From NCBI GenBank assembly GCA_004554075.1, contig SFOB01000074.1, positions 1-19,650 of the forward strand: a stretch of DNA of 19,650 nucleotides, written 5' to 3'. Shown here piece by piece: positions 5,842 through 13,584 of the stretch. Each line of letters begins with the position of its first letter. Within the stretch, counting starts at the first letter, position 1. The position numbers were made by a program, and so were the translations under genes. The notes under the pieces are model-generated. The model worked only from the letters and a program-made list of their open reading frames with translations. It had not been told where the DNA came from and did not search any database. Origin of the DNA: Treponema sp. Lineage in GTDB: Bacteria; Spirochaetota; Spirochaetia; Treponematales; Treponemataceae.

Positions 5842-7254
5842 TTAAAGATTTGCAAGAAGCCAATCCTTAAAGAGATTATAATCATTTTCCATTGGAATAG
5901 CGTTGTCTGGCAGACGCATAACTGCTTCAAGACGATCCGGCATAGGTGGCTCTTTACCGATAGCATCAGTTACAATCTGACCAAACTTAGCTGGGCTTGC
6001 TGTTTCAAGAATTACGCCGACAGCCTTTTTATCAACAACCTTTGAACCCCATGAAGGAACATTAGGTGTAAGGCCTGGCTTATTCCAGTCGTTCTTTTCG
6101 CCGCCAATGAGTTTTTCCATAGCACCGCTGCGGATATCATCCCAAGCCTGCCAGCCGATTGCTCCGTGAGGATCAATGATGTAGCCGGTCTTGTCGTTGC
6201 ATGAACGGATAGCAGCTTTAATTCCATCATTATCGAGCCAGTAAGAAGCAAAGAGTTCGCGAACCTGGTCAAGGCTGTACATAGCCTTGATGCGTTCGTA
6301 GTTGCTTGGAGCACCAACGTCCATAGCATTTGCGTATGTTTCAACTGAAGGGCGGGCATTGTAGTCGCCTGTTGCAATCCAGTCTGGAATTGTCTTGTTT
6401 GTGTTAGTAGCTGCAACAAAACCTGCAATTGGAGCACCCATTTCGCGGGCAATCAGACCAGATGTGAGGTTTCCGAAGTTTCCGCTTGGAACAACCATAA
6501 TGATTGCAGGATCCTGAATCTTGTTGTCCATTGCAGAGCGGTTGCGTACTGTAAGAGCAGAGTACATATAATAGAAGCTCTGTGGCAAAAGACGTGCAAT
6601 ATTGATTGAGTTTGCAGAAGAAAGGCGGAGTTTACCGCGGAGTTCTGTATCAGTGAATGCAGTTTTTACAAGCTTCTGACAGTCATCAAAGGTGCCTTTT
6701 ACCTTGAGGGCACGAACGTTTCCTGTGAAAGTAGAAAGCTGTTTTTCCTGAAGTGGAGAGATTTTTCCATCCGGATAAAGAATTGTAACATCGAGGCCTG
6801 GAACGCCGTGGAAAGCAGAGCCTACAGCAGAACCTGTATCACCAGAAGTTGCAACTAAAATGTGGAGTGGAGTGTCTTCATTGCGGTTGAAGTAAGACAT
6901 TGTGCGGGCCATAAAGCGGGCACCAAAGTCTTTGAAAGCACAGGTTGGACCGTGGAAAAGCTCCATGATATAAGAGATTGCATCAGCTGGAACAACCTTT
7001 GGCTGGAATGGATATGCATCTGCAATGATGGCAGCCAGGTCATTATCTGGAATCTCACCTTCAACGTAAGGTTTTGCCATATTAAAGGCAACATCACGGA
7101 AAGATGGGGCAGGATCTTTGTTCAAAAGAGCCTTATCCAGCTTTGGAAACTCTACAGGAATGTAAAGTCCGCCTGTTGCCTGGTTCATTCCGCCCATTAC
7201 GGCAGTCTTAAAATCAGCTTTTACGCTGCTGTCTCTTGTATCTGTATAAATCAT
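5842..7254 (-). CDS. thrC: Threonine synthase
   Basis: 470 residues, the length of the larger, E. coli-like class. Converts O-phosphohomoserine to L-threonine with PLP in the cytoplasm. The PLP lysine is Lys108 in GPTCAFKDFGARF, and the phosphate-binding loop is SGDTGSA (137-143). Other matching segments are YPDGKISPLQEKQL, SSANSINIARLLPQ and PSGNFGN. ATG 7254 is preceded by AAAGGAT on the minus strand with normal spacing. It begins 16 bases after the stop of the upstream lipoprotein, so both are probably read from the promoter at 8275-8303. No homoserine kinase or dehydrogenase gene lies nearby. Confidence 0.95.
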   Translation of the reverse strand: MIYTDTRDSSVKADFKTAVMGGMNQATGGLYIPVEFPKLDKALLNKDPAPSFRDVAFNMAKPYVEGEIPDNDLAAIIADAYPFQPKVVPADAISYIMELFHGPTCAFKDFGARFMARTMSYFNRNEDTPLHILVATSGDTGSAVGSAFHGVPGLDVTILYPDGKISPLQEKQLSTFTGNVRALKVKGTFDDCQKLVKTAFTDTELRGKLRLSSANSINIARLLPQSFYYMYSALTVRNRSAMDNKIQDPAIIMVVPSGNFGNLTSGLIAREMGAPIAGFVAATNTNKTIPDWIATGDYNARPSVETYANAMDVGAPSNYERIKAMYSLDQVRELFASYWLDNDGIKAAIRSCNDKTGYIIDPHGAIGWQAWDDIRSGAMEKLIGGEKNDWNKPGLTPNVPSWGSKVVDKKAVGVILETASPAKFGQIVTDAIGKEPPMPDRLEAVMRLPDNAIPMENDYNLFKDWLLANL

Positions 7255-7270
7255 ATATCAATCCTTTTGC

Positions 7271-8233
7271 TTAGAGGCCGTAAATAATATCGTTTACGAC
7301 AAGCCCTGCAAGTTTTTCTTTACCTTTTGAAACGCATTCATTCCAGTTTTTACCTTTTGATTCATAAGAGGTAACTGAAGAATAAATTTTTGCACCATTT
7401 TTCATGCTTACAGCTTCTATTTCAGCCTTAAGAATACAATAGTAACCGCTTCCGTCTTCAAGTGCAGTTACAGGCTGTTCAAATTTGATTGTACCGTAAA
7501 TCATATAACCGTAAGCGGTTCCACCAATAATTTCATAGGTGTCTTTATAAAGAGCCTTAGGTTTACCGATGTATGAAGTTTCGCCTATAGGACCATTTCC
7601 CACCATTGTAATTCCACGACTGCGGAATTCTGCCTGAATGTTGTATGAATTGTTTACAGGGCGGTCTTTTTCGTTGAAATCCCATACGAAAAGAACTGCA
7701 CCCTTAGTTGCTAAATCTGATTTTACCTTCCATGCAGCATTTGCTGTGTAGGCTTCGAGTTTTTGAGCAAGATCAGTATCTTCGCTTACTGGAGTTGGAT
7801 AAGCACTTACATTTGTGTTGGCAGAAAAGGCTGGTTTTTCTGCTGTAAAGCTTACCTTTCCTTCTGCATCTGTAATAAATTCTTTCTTTTCAAAAGCAAT
7901 TATTCCTTCTGTTTTTGAAGCAGGATATGAAAGTGTAAGCTTAAAATTGTCTGCCGGAGTACCATCTGCTTTTGTTACTGAAAAAACAAATGGTTCTGCA
8001 AAGTTTCTTCCAAGAGAGATTTCTTTTGGAGAGGAAAGTTTTTTTACAGAAATACCTTCAAGAGAACTTAAAAAGATTTCTTCCGGTGATTTTTGAACTG
8101 ATATTATAGATTTTGGTGCTGATTTTTCGTGTGTTGTGTTTTTGTCACCTGCAGCTGCTGTTGAAGTTGTTGCACATGAAGAAAAAAGACAAACTGCCAG
8201 TGCGCTTGTAAAGAATAGATTAGTTTTTTTCAT
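7271..8233 (-). CDS. Lipoprotein of unknown function with Ig-like segment
   Basis: 320 residues from ATG 8233. An in-frame GTG at 8245 is possible but GAGAGTGAT followed by seven A gives the ATG better spacing. The signal peptide ends in FSSC with Cys20 as lipidation site, then a Thr/Ala/Lys-rich linker. Residues around 75-145 read like a bacterial Ig-like repeat (FSVTKADGTPADNFKLTLSY, then ITDAEGKVSFTAEK). The C-terminal half ends in a pattern of short strands with a Lys-rich helix (CVSKGKEKLAGLVVNDII), reminiscent of the folds in LPP20/CsgG-type lipoproteins, but I do not recognise a specific family. It is the first gene of a transcript with thrC; a functional link to threonine synthesis is not apparent. 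Confidence 0.75.
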   Translation of the reverse strand: MKKTNLFFTSALAVCLFSSCATTSTAAAGDKNTTHEKSAPKSIISVQKSPEEIFLSSLEGISVKKLSSPKEISLGRNFAEPFVFSVTKADGTPADNFKLTLSYPASKTEGIIAFEKKEFITDAEGKVSFTAEKPAFSANTNVSAYPTPVSEDTDLAQKLEAYTANAAWKVKSDLATKGAVLFVWDFNEKDRPVNNSYNIQAEFRSRGITMVGNGPIGETSYIGKPKALYKDTYEIIGGTAYGYMIYGTIKFEQPVTALEDGSGYYCILKAEIEAVSMKNGAKIYSSVTSYESKGKNWNECVSKGKEKLAGLVVNDIIYGL

Positions 8234-8274
8234 TTTTTTTATCACTCTCGAGTTTTTTTTGATTTTAATGCTTA

Positions 8275-8303
8275 ATTATACTATCAAAAGGCTTTTTTTA
8301 CAA
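8275..8303 (-). promoter_or_regulatory. Promoter for lipoprotein-thrC
   Basis: On the minus strand TTGTAA (8303-8298) and a perfect TATAAT (8280-8275) are 17 bases apart. The start point should fall near 8268, giving a leader of about 35 bases. The 14 bases around the -10 (8271-8284) are identical to those before the lipoprotein gene at 9620. Confidence 0.65.
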
Positions 8304-8310
8304 TGACATA

Positions 8311-8340
8311 TTGCCGAGAAATTACTATAAATAGTATAAT
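8311..8340 (+). promoter_or_regulatory. Promoter for alr
   Basis: TTGCCG (8311-8316) and TATAAT (8335-8340) are 18 bases apart. The start point near 8347 would leave a leader of about 22 bases before ATG 8369, supporting that start over the upstream ATG at 8303. It is arranged back to back with the lipoprotein promoter. Confidence 0.65.
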
Positions 8341-8368
8341 TCATTGTTATAGGGGAAATGGTGGGATT

Positions 8369-9517
8369 ATGGAACGCTGTACAAAAGCTGTCATCTACAA
8401 AGATAATCTTGAATATAATCTAAAACAAATCAGAAAATATGTAAAAAAGGACGTAAAACTCTGTGTAGCAGTAAAAGCTGACGGGTATGGCCACAATGCT
8501 GTTCTGACTGCTCAGATTGCAGAGGAAGTTGGAGCTGCCTTTGTTGCGGTTGCTACTGTGGAAGAGGGAATTGAGCTTCGTGATAATGGCATTAAATGCG
8601 GAATACTGCTTTTGAGCCTTTGTACACCAGAGGAAATGCCTGCACTTTTTGAATATCAGATTACTCCTCTTGTTTTTACAGAAGAATATATTGGTCTTAT
8701 TGGGGCTGCGGCTAAGGCTGCTAAATCAGCTGATTTTGCAGTTCATCTTGCAGTTGATACTGGAATGGGAAGGATAGGCTGCTATCCTGAAGAAGCGGGC
8801 GAGCAGGCAGAATTGATTGAAAAATGCGGCCTTAAGCTTGGCGGAATGTGTACCCATTTTGCAGTATCTGACAGTTTGAGTCCTGAAAACATTGAGTTTA
8901 CAAAGGAACAGTTTGAGGCTTTTAAGCAGGCTGTTGCCGGCGTAAAAGCTCGCGGTATTGAACCTGGAATCTGTTCCTGCGGTGCCAGTGCGGCACTTTT
9001 GAATGAAGAAGATATGCAGTTTGATATGGTAAGACCTGGAATCATTACATACGGCTACTATCCTGATGAAATTACAAAAGAATACCTTGAAAAAACAGGC
9101 CGACATTTTGATATAAAACCTGTTCTGGCTCTTGAAACTAAGGTTGTTGCAATTAGACATTTTCCTGCCGGTAAATCAGTTTCTTACGGTAGAACCTGGG
9201 TTGCAGATAAAGATACAGATATTGCTGTTTTACCAATCGGTTATGCTGATGGCCTGCTTCGCCGTTTTTCTCCGGGCCTCGAAGTGACAATTAATGGAAA
9301 AAACTATCCTGTTCGCGGAAGAATCTGTATGGACCAGTGCATGGTTGAAATTGGTAAGAATAACCCGGATGTAAAAGTCTGGGACAGGGCAGTGATTTTT
9401 GGCCCAAAGGAAAGCGGTGCTTTGAATACTGCAGAAGATCTTGCTAAGCTTGGAAAGACAATTTCCTACGAGGTTCTTACAGCGCTGAGCAAGCGTGTGC
9501 GCCGCGAAATTAAATAA
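8369..9517 (+). CDS. alr: Alanine racemase
   Basis: 382 residues, a normal length. PLP enzyme interconverting L- and D-alanine for peptidoglycan in the cytoplasm. The PLP lysine is Lys36 in CVAVKADGYGHN and the catalytic tyrosine is Tyr273 in SVSYGRTW. Also present are VDTGMGRIG (129-137), MCTHFAVSD (160-168), VRPGIITYGY (221-230) and GRICMDQCMVE near 315-325. The start is ATG 8369, because the frame open from 8303 covers the predicted promoter, and conserved sequence begins just after 8369. The Shine-Dalgarno is poor (GGTGG about four bases away, AGGGGA twelve bases away). Transcribed from the promoter at 8311-8340. Confidence 0.95.
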   Translation: MERCTKAVIYKDNLEYNLKQIRKYVKKDVKLCVAVKADGYGHNAVLTAQIAEEVGAAFVAVATVEEGIELRDNGIKCGILLLSLCTPEEMPALFEYQITPLVFTEEYIGLIGAAAKAAKSADFAVHLAVDTGMGRIGCYPEEAGEQAELIEKCGLKLGGMCTHFAVSDSLSPENIEFTKEQFEAFKQAVAGVKARGIEPGICSCGASAALLNEEDMQFDMVRPGIITYGYYPDEITKEYLEKTGRHFDIKPVLALETKVVAIRHFPAGKSVSYGRTWVADKDTDIAVLPIGYADGLLRRFSPGLEVTINGKNYPVRGRICMDQCMVEIGKNNPDVKVWDRAVIFGPKESGALNTAEDLAKLGKTISYEVLTALSKRVRREIK

Positions 9518-9576
9518 AAAACTACCTTTTCTTTACATTTTAATATTCTCTAAAATTATGAGTTTAACTCTGTATT

Positions 9577-9606
9577 TTTATATAAAAAACAGCCTTATAG
9601 TATAAT
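9577..9606 (+). promoter_or_regulatory. Candidate promoter for the DUF6273-like lipoprotein
   Basis: A perfect TATAAT (9601-9606) in the shared context ATAGTATAATTAAG has a weak -35 (TTTATA 9577-9582, 18 bases away). The expected start point near 9613 would cut off most of the AAGGAG Shine-Dalgarno at 9608-9613, so this may not be the working promoter. No other good promoter is seen in 9518-9619. Confidence 0.35.
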
Positions 9607-9619
9607 TAAGGAGTTTTTT

Positions 9620-10792
9620 ATGAAGAAATCTGTTAGAAAAACATTATTTTTTATACTTGTTTTTTCATTCTTTTTAGCTTTATTTGCAGGCTGTTCTAAT
9701 TCAAGTGCAGGTGGACATCCTTCTGAGAATGATGGTAATAATCCTCAGGAAAACGAACAGAACCAAGGTGGGGATGACGATGATGATGATGATAACGACA
9801 TTGTAGATAATCAACCCCTTGTTGTAGAATTTGGAACATGGCCGCAGACTATTAAGGCTGCAGAGGTTGAAATCGATGAAACAGATACTAAAGAAGTAGG
9901 CTTGTTTACATACTACAGAGGAAGTGATGGTGAGTGGTATGCAAAGATAATACAGAATGATTTTTATGGTAGTAGAGGTGAAAATAAATACAGCAATGGT
10001 GAGGTTGTAGGAAGCTCTGGTTATGCTTACTTTAAGGTAGAGCCAATAAAGTGGACATTAATAACAGACGACTATAGTTATAGAGGACAGAAGCTTTTGT
10101 TGGCAGAAAACGTTCTTTTCAGGCAGGAATTTTATCCTGTTGATTCGTATTATGATGAAATTCGGAATAGAACAATAGATGGCAAAACTGTTTATGCGAA
10201 TAATTATAAATACAGTAAAATACGTGCATATCTGAACGGTTTGGAATATGAAAATCTTTCTTATGGACAGTCACAGACAACCAATAATGAATTTAAGGAC
10301 AAAGGATTTTTACAGACAGCTTTTTCAGATGTACAGCAGTCAGTAATTCTCCAAGGTTCGTTAGAGAATAGTGCTTTTTCTACAACAGATTGTAATGCTA
10401 ATCTGCCACAGGCAACAGATTTTGTCTGTGAAAATACCATGGATAAAATATTCTTACTAAGTGAAGCAGAAGTAACTAATCCTTACTATGGTTTTTCTAA
10501 ATATGATTCTAGAGGGGAAGGTAATACCAGAATAAGAAAGGCAACAGATTTTGCTAAAGCGAGTGGAGTCTATCTTGGAAATCTTGATGTTGTAGAGGAT
10601 TGGTGGGGTGCACCTTGGTGTCTTCGTTCACCGTTAGGTGTAGATTCTATAAGTAATCAGCATTATATAAGAGAGATTGGTCCAACAGGTGGTGCTGATA
10701 GTTATGCAGTAGCGAATGAAGGTGCTATGGGAATAGTACCTGCTTTACTTGTTGATAGTATATACGAAAACCTTATGAGATATCATATTTAA
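9620..10792 (+). CDS. DUF6273-like lipoprotein with poly-Asp linker
   Basis: 390 residues. The signal peptide ends in LFAGC, with Cys25 as lipidation site, followed by a low-complexity linker with seven Asp in a row (52-58, encoded by a GAT/GAC repeat at 9773-9793). The rest follows the DUF6273 pattern known in Treponema and Clostridia lipoproteins: YFKVEPIKWTLI, LLLAENVLF, KIRAYLNG, DKIFLLSEAEV, ATDFAKASGV, and WWGAPWCLRSPLG (328-340), then a Gly-rich end with GIVPALLVD. Such domains resemble the C-type-lectin/sulfatase-modifying fold and are usually surface proteins of unknown ligand. AAGGAG (9608-9613) is six bases before the ATG. Its stop shares TTAA with the folC stop on the opposite strand. 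Confidence 0.72.
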   Translation: MKKSVRKTLFFILVFSFFLALFAGCSNSSAGGHPSENDGNNPQENEQNQGGDDDDDDDNDIVDNQPLVVEFGTWPQTIKAAEVEIDETDTKEVGLFTYYRGSDGEWYAKIIQNDFYGSRGENKYSNGEVVGSSGYAYFKVEPIKWTLITDDYSYRGQKLLLAENVLFRQEFYPVDSYYDEIRNRTIDGKTVYANNYKYSKIRAYLNGLEYENLSYGQSQTTNNEFKDKGFLQTAFSDVQQSVILQGSLENSAFSTTDCNANLPQATDFVCENTMDKIFLLSEAEVTNPYYGFSKYDSRGEGNTRIRKATDFAKASGVYLGNLDVVEDWWGAPWCLRSPLGVDSISNQHYIREIGPTGGADSYAVANEGAMGIVPALLVDSIYENLMRYHI

Positions 10793-12135
10793 TGACGGAC
10801 AAGAAATTCTTTTACTTCTGAAACAAGATAGAAGGAACCTGTTACAAGGAGGATGTTGCCATTGGCGGCAGACTCTTCGAGGGCTTTTTTTATCATCATT
10901 TTATAATCTGCATCTGCGGTGAATTTGATTTCTGCGTTTGTAAAGGCTTCTATTTCACCGGCGAGATTTGATTCCTTGCGTTCGCCCGGGCGGGTTACGT
11001 AAACGTGCTCAAAGCGGTAACGGAAAAGCAGAGAAATATCTTTTACGTCCTTGTCAGCAGCACAGGCAAAAAGCAGAGAAACTTTTTCTTCTCCGTAAAG
11101 CTTATTCAAAGTATCAATTGTAAGACGGATGCTGTTGAGGGTGTGGGCGCCGTCAAGAATTAAGACTGGAATCTCTGTATAGCCTTTTACATTTTCGAGA
11201 ATCTCAAAACGGCCGGGAAGCTTTGCCTTTGTAAGACCTCGTTCAATAATTCCTTCATCAAGGTTTGGCAAAAGTTTTTTGATTGCAATTGCCGCCATAG
11301 CTGCATTCTGTGCCTGAGCCTTTCCCAGCAGCTGCATGTGTGTTTCAATCGGGCGGTTAAAGAGTTCACTTTCAAAATGAACGGTCATTTTCTTTTTATC
11401 TGGGCCGTTGAAGTGGTAATAGGCATTCTTGATAAAATCTTCTACAAAATAATAAGGGGCGTGGCGGGTAATTGCCTTTTCACGCAGTACAATTTTTACA
11501 GCTTCTGTCTGCTGCTGTGCAATTACAACAGGTGTACAGTTCTTGATGATGCCTGCCTTTTCTGCTGCAATCTTTTCCAGGGTATCTCCAAGGAATTCTG
11601 TATGCTCTAGTTCAATCGGGGTTATGCAGCAAAGCTTTGGTCGAATAACATTAGTTGCATCCAGACGTCCGCCAAGACCTACTTCAAAAACAGACCAGTC
11701 TACCTTTGCATTCTTAAAGCATAAAAATGCATAGAGGGTAACAAGTTCAAACCAGGTAAGAGGACGTTCTGCAGGAAGGTTTTCCGGAATAATTGAATCG
11801 ATATTAGGCATGAGCTCTTTTACAGTCTGCTCATAAACTTCTTCTGGGAAAAAGCCTGTAGGTGTACAGATACGCTCACGGAAATCAGTTATATGTGGAG
11901 AAGAGTAAAGACCAACCTTATAGCCGGCCTCGTCCAGAATACAAGAAATGAGGCGGGAAACAGAACCTTTTCCCTTAGAGCCTGCAACGTGAATACAAGG
12001 GGCATAATCCTGCGGGTTATCGAAACGCTTGCAGAGGTAATCTATGGTGTCGAGCCAGAATATTTCTTTTTTTGGATTATGTTCAAAATTCAGGTAGTCG
12101 TTGAGCCAGTCCTGAAACACATCAATTGCATTCAC
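10789..12135 (-). CDS. folC: Folylpolyglutamate / dihydrofolate synthase
   Basis: 448 residues of the FolC branch of Mur-type ligases; adds glutamate to folates (and in many bacteria to dihydropteroate) with ATP in the cytoplasm. The P-loop is AGSKGKGSVS (51-60); other motifs are SSPHITDFRERI (78-89), FEVGLGGRLDATNV (150-163), ELEHTEFLG (175-183) and LDGAHTLNS (327-335). The first codon appears to be GTG at 12135; no in-frame ATG or Shine-Dalgarno exists nearby, and a promoter lies directly upstream, so the mRNA may be leaderless. The 3' end overlaps the stop of the convergent lipoprotein by four bases. Confidence 0.93.
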   Translation of the reverse strand: MNAIDVFQDWLNDYLNFEHNPKKEIFWLDTIDYLCKRFDNPQDYAPCIHVAGSKGKGSVSRLISCILDEAGYKVGLYSSPHITDFRERICTPTGFFPEEVYEQTVKELMPNIDSIIPENLPAERPLTWFELVTLYAFLCFKNAKVDWSVFEVGLGGRLDATNVIRPKLCCITPIELEHTEFLGDTLEKIAAEKAGIIKNCTPVVIAQQQTEAVKIVLREKAITRHAPYYFVEDFIKNAYYHFNGPDKKKMTVHFESELFNRPIETHMQLLGKAQAQNAAMAAIAIKKLLPNLDEGIIERGLTKAKLPGRFEILENVKGYTEIPVLILDGAHTLNSIRLTIDTLNKLYGEEKVSLLFACAADKDVKDISLLFRYRFEHVYVTRPGERKESNLAGEIEAFTNAEIKFTADADYKMMIKKALEESAANGNILLVTGSFYLVSEVKEFLVRH

Positions 12136-12142
12136 GAATTAT

Positions 12143-12171
12143 ATTATAATTGTTTTGAGGGAATATGTCAT
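12143..12171 (-). promoter_or_regulatory. Promoter abutting folC start
   Basis: On the minus strand ATGACA (12171-12166, five of six matches) and TATAAT (12148-12143, perfect) are 17 bases apart. A second TATAAT overlaps at 12143-12138. The first pair predicts a start point at about 12136, one base from the GTG at 12135. Confidence 0.65.
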
Positions 12172-12207
12172 TATCTAAAATCTCACTTACAGAAAGATGT
12201 CAGATTT

Positions 12208-12241
12208 GTAAATTTACTCCCACTACTACTTTTTCTATATT
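12208..12241 (+). promoter_or_regulatory. Candidate promoter and palindrome for the oxidoreductase operon
   Basis: TTTACT (12213-12218) and TATATT (12236-12241) are 17 bases apart, giving a leader of about 65 bases. A perfect 10-base palindrome GTAAATTTAC (12208-12217) overlaps the -35 and is a possible operator, perhaps for the XRE-cupin protein encoded at the end of the operon. The rest of 12136-12313 holds the divergent folC promoter and nothing else I can identify. Confidence 0.4.
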
Positions 12242-12313
12242 ATATCAGCATATATCATAAAATAAGAGGACAGTCTGTAGATTTTTACTGCCGGCTGTTC
12301 AAAGGTGAGGTAT

Positions 12314-12526
12314 ATGGCTAAAGGACGACCTTTAATCAACAAGGAACGCTGTAAGGGCTGTGGACTTTGTATCCGCGTTTGCCCTAAGAAGATTCTTGAA
12401 ATGTCTAAAGAAACCAATGGTCAGGGTGTTTCTTTCCCTGTTTGTATTGATGAGGCAAGTTGTATTGCCTGCAGTATGTGCGCTACTATGTGCCCGGACT
12501 GCGTAATTGAAATTGAGGCTGAATAA
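12314..12526 (+). CDS. korD: 2-oxoacid:ferredoxin oxidoreductase delta subunit, 2[4Fe-4S] ferredoxin
   Basis: 70-residue ferredoxin with two cluster motifs: C13-x2-C16-x2-C19-x3-C23-Pro and C50-x2-C53-x2-C56-x3-C60-Pro. Extra cysteines are at 44 and 63. It is the electron-transfer subunit of the oxidoreductase encoded by the next three genes, passing electrons from the thiamine-diphosphate site to soluble ferredoxin. ATG 12314 is chosen because AGGTGAGG (12303-12310) precedes it; the GTG at 12305 lies within that site. The stop overlaps the next start in TAATG, showing translational coupling. It is placed first in the operon, as in many KorDABC/VorDABC clusters. Confidence 0.9.
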   Translation: MAKGRPLINKERCKGCGLCIRVCPKKILEMSKETNGQGVSFPVCIDEASCIACSMCATMCPDCVIEIEAE

Positions 12527-13584
12527 TGGCAGAAAAAGTATTGATGAAAGGAAACGAGGCTATTGCAGAGGCTGCGGTTCGTGCCGGCTGTCGTTTCTAC
12601 TTTGCATATCCTATTACACCGCAGAATGAAATTCCGGCTTATATGGCAAAACGTCTTCCGGAAGTAGGGGGAACCTTCCTACAGGCTGAGTCTGAGCTTG
12701 CTGCCATTAACATGGTAATGGGTGCATCTGCTGCCGGTTCACGTTGTATGACTTCTTCTTCTTCTCCTGGAATCTCTTTGAAACAGGAAGGAATTTCTTA
12801 TATCTCCGGAGCTCAGCTTCCTGCCGTTGTTGTAAACATGATGCGCGGTGGTCCTGGACTTGGAAACATTTCCGGTGCTCAGGGTGACTACTTTCAGGCA
12901 ACCCGCGGTGGTGGAAACGGTGACTACCATGTGGTAGTTATTGCGCCAGGGACAGTTCAGGAGATGGCTGACTGTACTCTCAAGGCTTTTGAAATTGCCG
13001 ACAAGTACCGTGTTATGTGTATGATTCTTGGTGACGGTTACCTTGGACAGATGTCTGAGCCTTGTGTTCTCCCAGAGTTTGTAAAAGAGTTCCCTGCAAA
13101 GCCTTGGGCTCTTACAGGAAAAACTCCGGACCGCAAGCAGAACAAGATTATGTCTCTCAAGCTTTCTGGAATTGACGGTGAGCTCAACGCTCACACAAAG
13201 GCTCTTTTTGAAAACTATCAGAAGATTCAGGACAATGAAACAATGTCTGAAACCTTTATGTGTGATGATGCTGATTACATTCTTACCGGTTACGGAACTT
13301 GTGCCCGTGTCTGCAAGAAGGCTGTAAAGATGCTTCGCGAGCAGGGTATTAAGGCTGGTCTTTTCCGTCCTATTACTCTCTGGCCATTCCCTGCAAAAGA
13401 GCTTGAAGCTGCCTGCAAGAATGCAAAGAAGATTTTGACTGTAGAAATGTCTATGGGTCAGATGGTTCAGGACGTTAAGCTTAACTGCGGACGTAGCGTA
13501 AAGGATGTTGATTTCTATGGCGAGCCTGGTGGAATCATTCCTTCAGTTGATGCTGTTATTGAGAAGGTAAAGAGCTATGAGTAA
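12526..13584 (+). CDS. vorB: 2-oxoacid:ferredoxin oxidoreductase alpha subunit, VorB-like
   Basis: 352 residues. Motifs follow the alpha subunit type: MKGNEAIAEAA near 7-17, the YPITPQNEIP segment (28-37), QAESELAAINMVMGAS, SSSSPGISLKQEGISY, and RGGPGLGNISGAQGDYFQAT. The wording fits the 2-ketoisovalerate oxidoreductase VorB group best, suggesting branched-chain 2-oxoacids such as 3-methyl-2-oxobutanoate, but 2-oxoglutarate cannot be excluded by eye. With the beta and gamma chains it catalyses CoA-dependent oxidative decarboxylation in the cytoplasm, reducing ferredoxin. Its start overlaps the ferredoxin stop by one base, and its end overlaps the beta-subunit start by eight bases. The many Gly-rich runs are normal for the family. 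Confidence 0.92.
   Translation: MAEKVLMKGNEAIAEAAVRAGCRFYFAYPITPQNEIPAYMAKRLPEVGGTFLQAESELAAINMVMGASAAGSRCMTSSSSPGISLKQEGISYISGAQLPAVVVNMMRGGPGLGNISGAQGDYFQATRGGGNGDYHVVVIAPGTVQEMADCTLKAFEIADKYRVMCMILGDGYLGQMSEPCVLPEFVKEFPAKPWALTGKTPDRKQNKIMSLKLSGIDGELNAHTKALFENYQKIQDNETMSETFMCDDADYILTGYGTCARVCKKAVKMLREQGIKAGLFRPITLWPFPAKELEAACKNAKKILTVEMSMGQMVQDVKLNCGRSVKDVDFYGEPGGIIPSVDAVIEKVKSYE

Noticed and set aside
8303..8368. Longer alr start at 8303
   Set aside because: It overlaps the TTGCCG-18-TATAAT promoter and adds 22 residues that are not part of alanine racemases.
9620..10792. Target of a diversity-generating retroelement
   Set aside because: The fold family is suggestive, since Treponema diversified lipoproteins have C-type-lectin folds, but no template repeat, reverse transcriptase or adenine-biased variable region is visible in the window.
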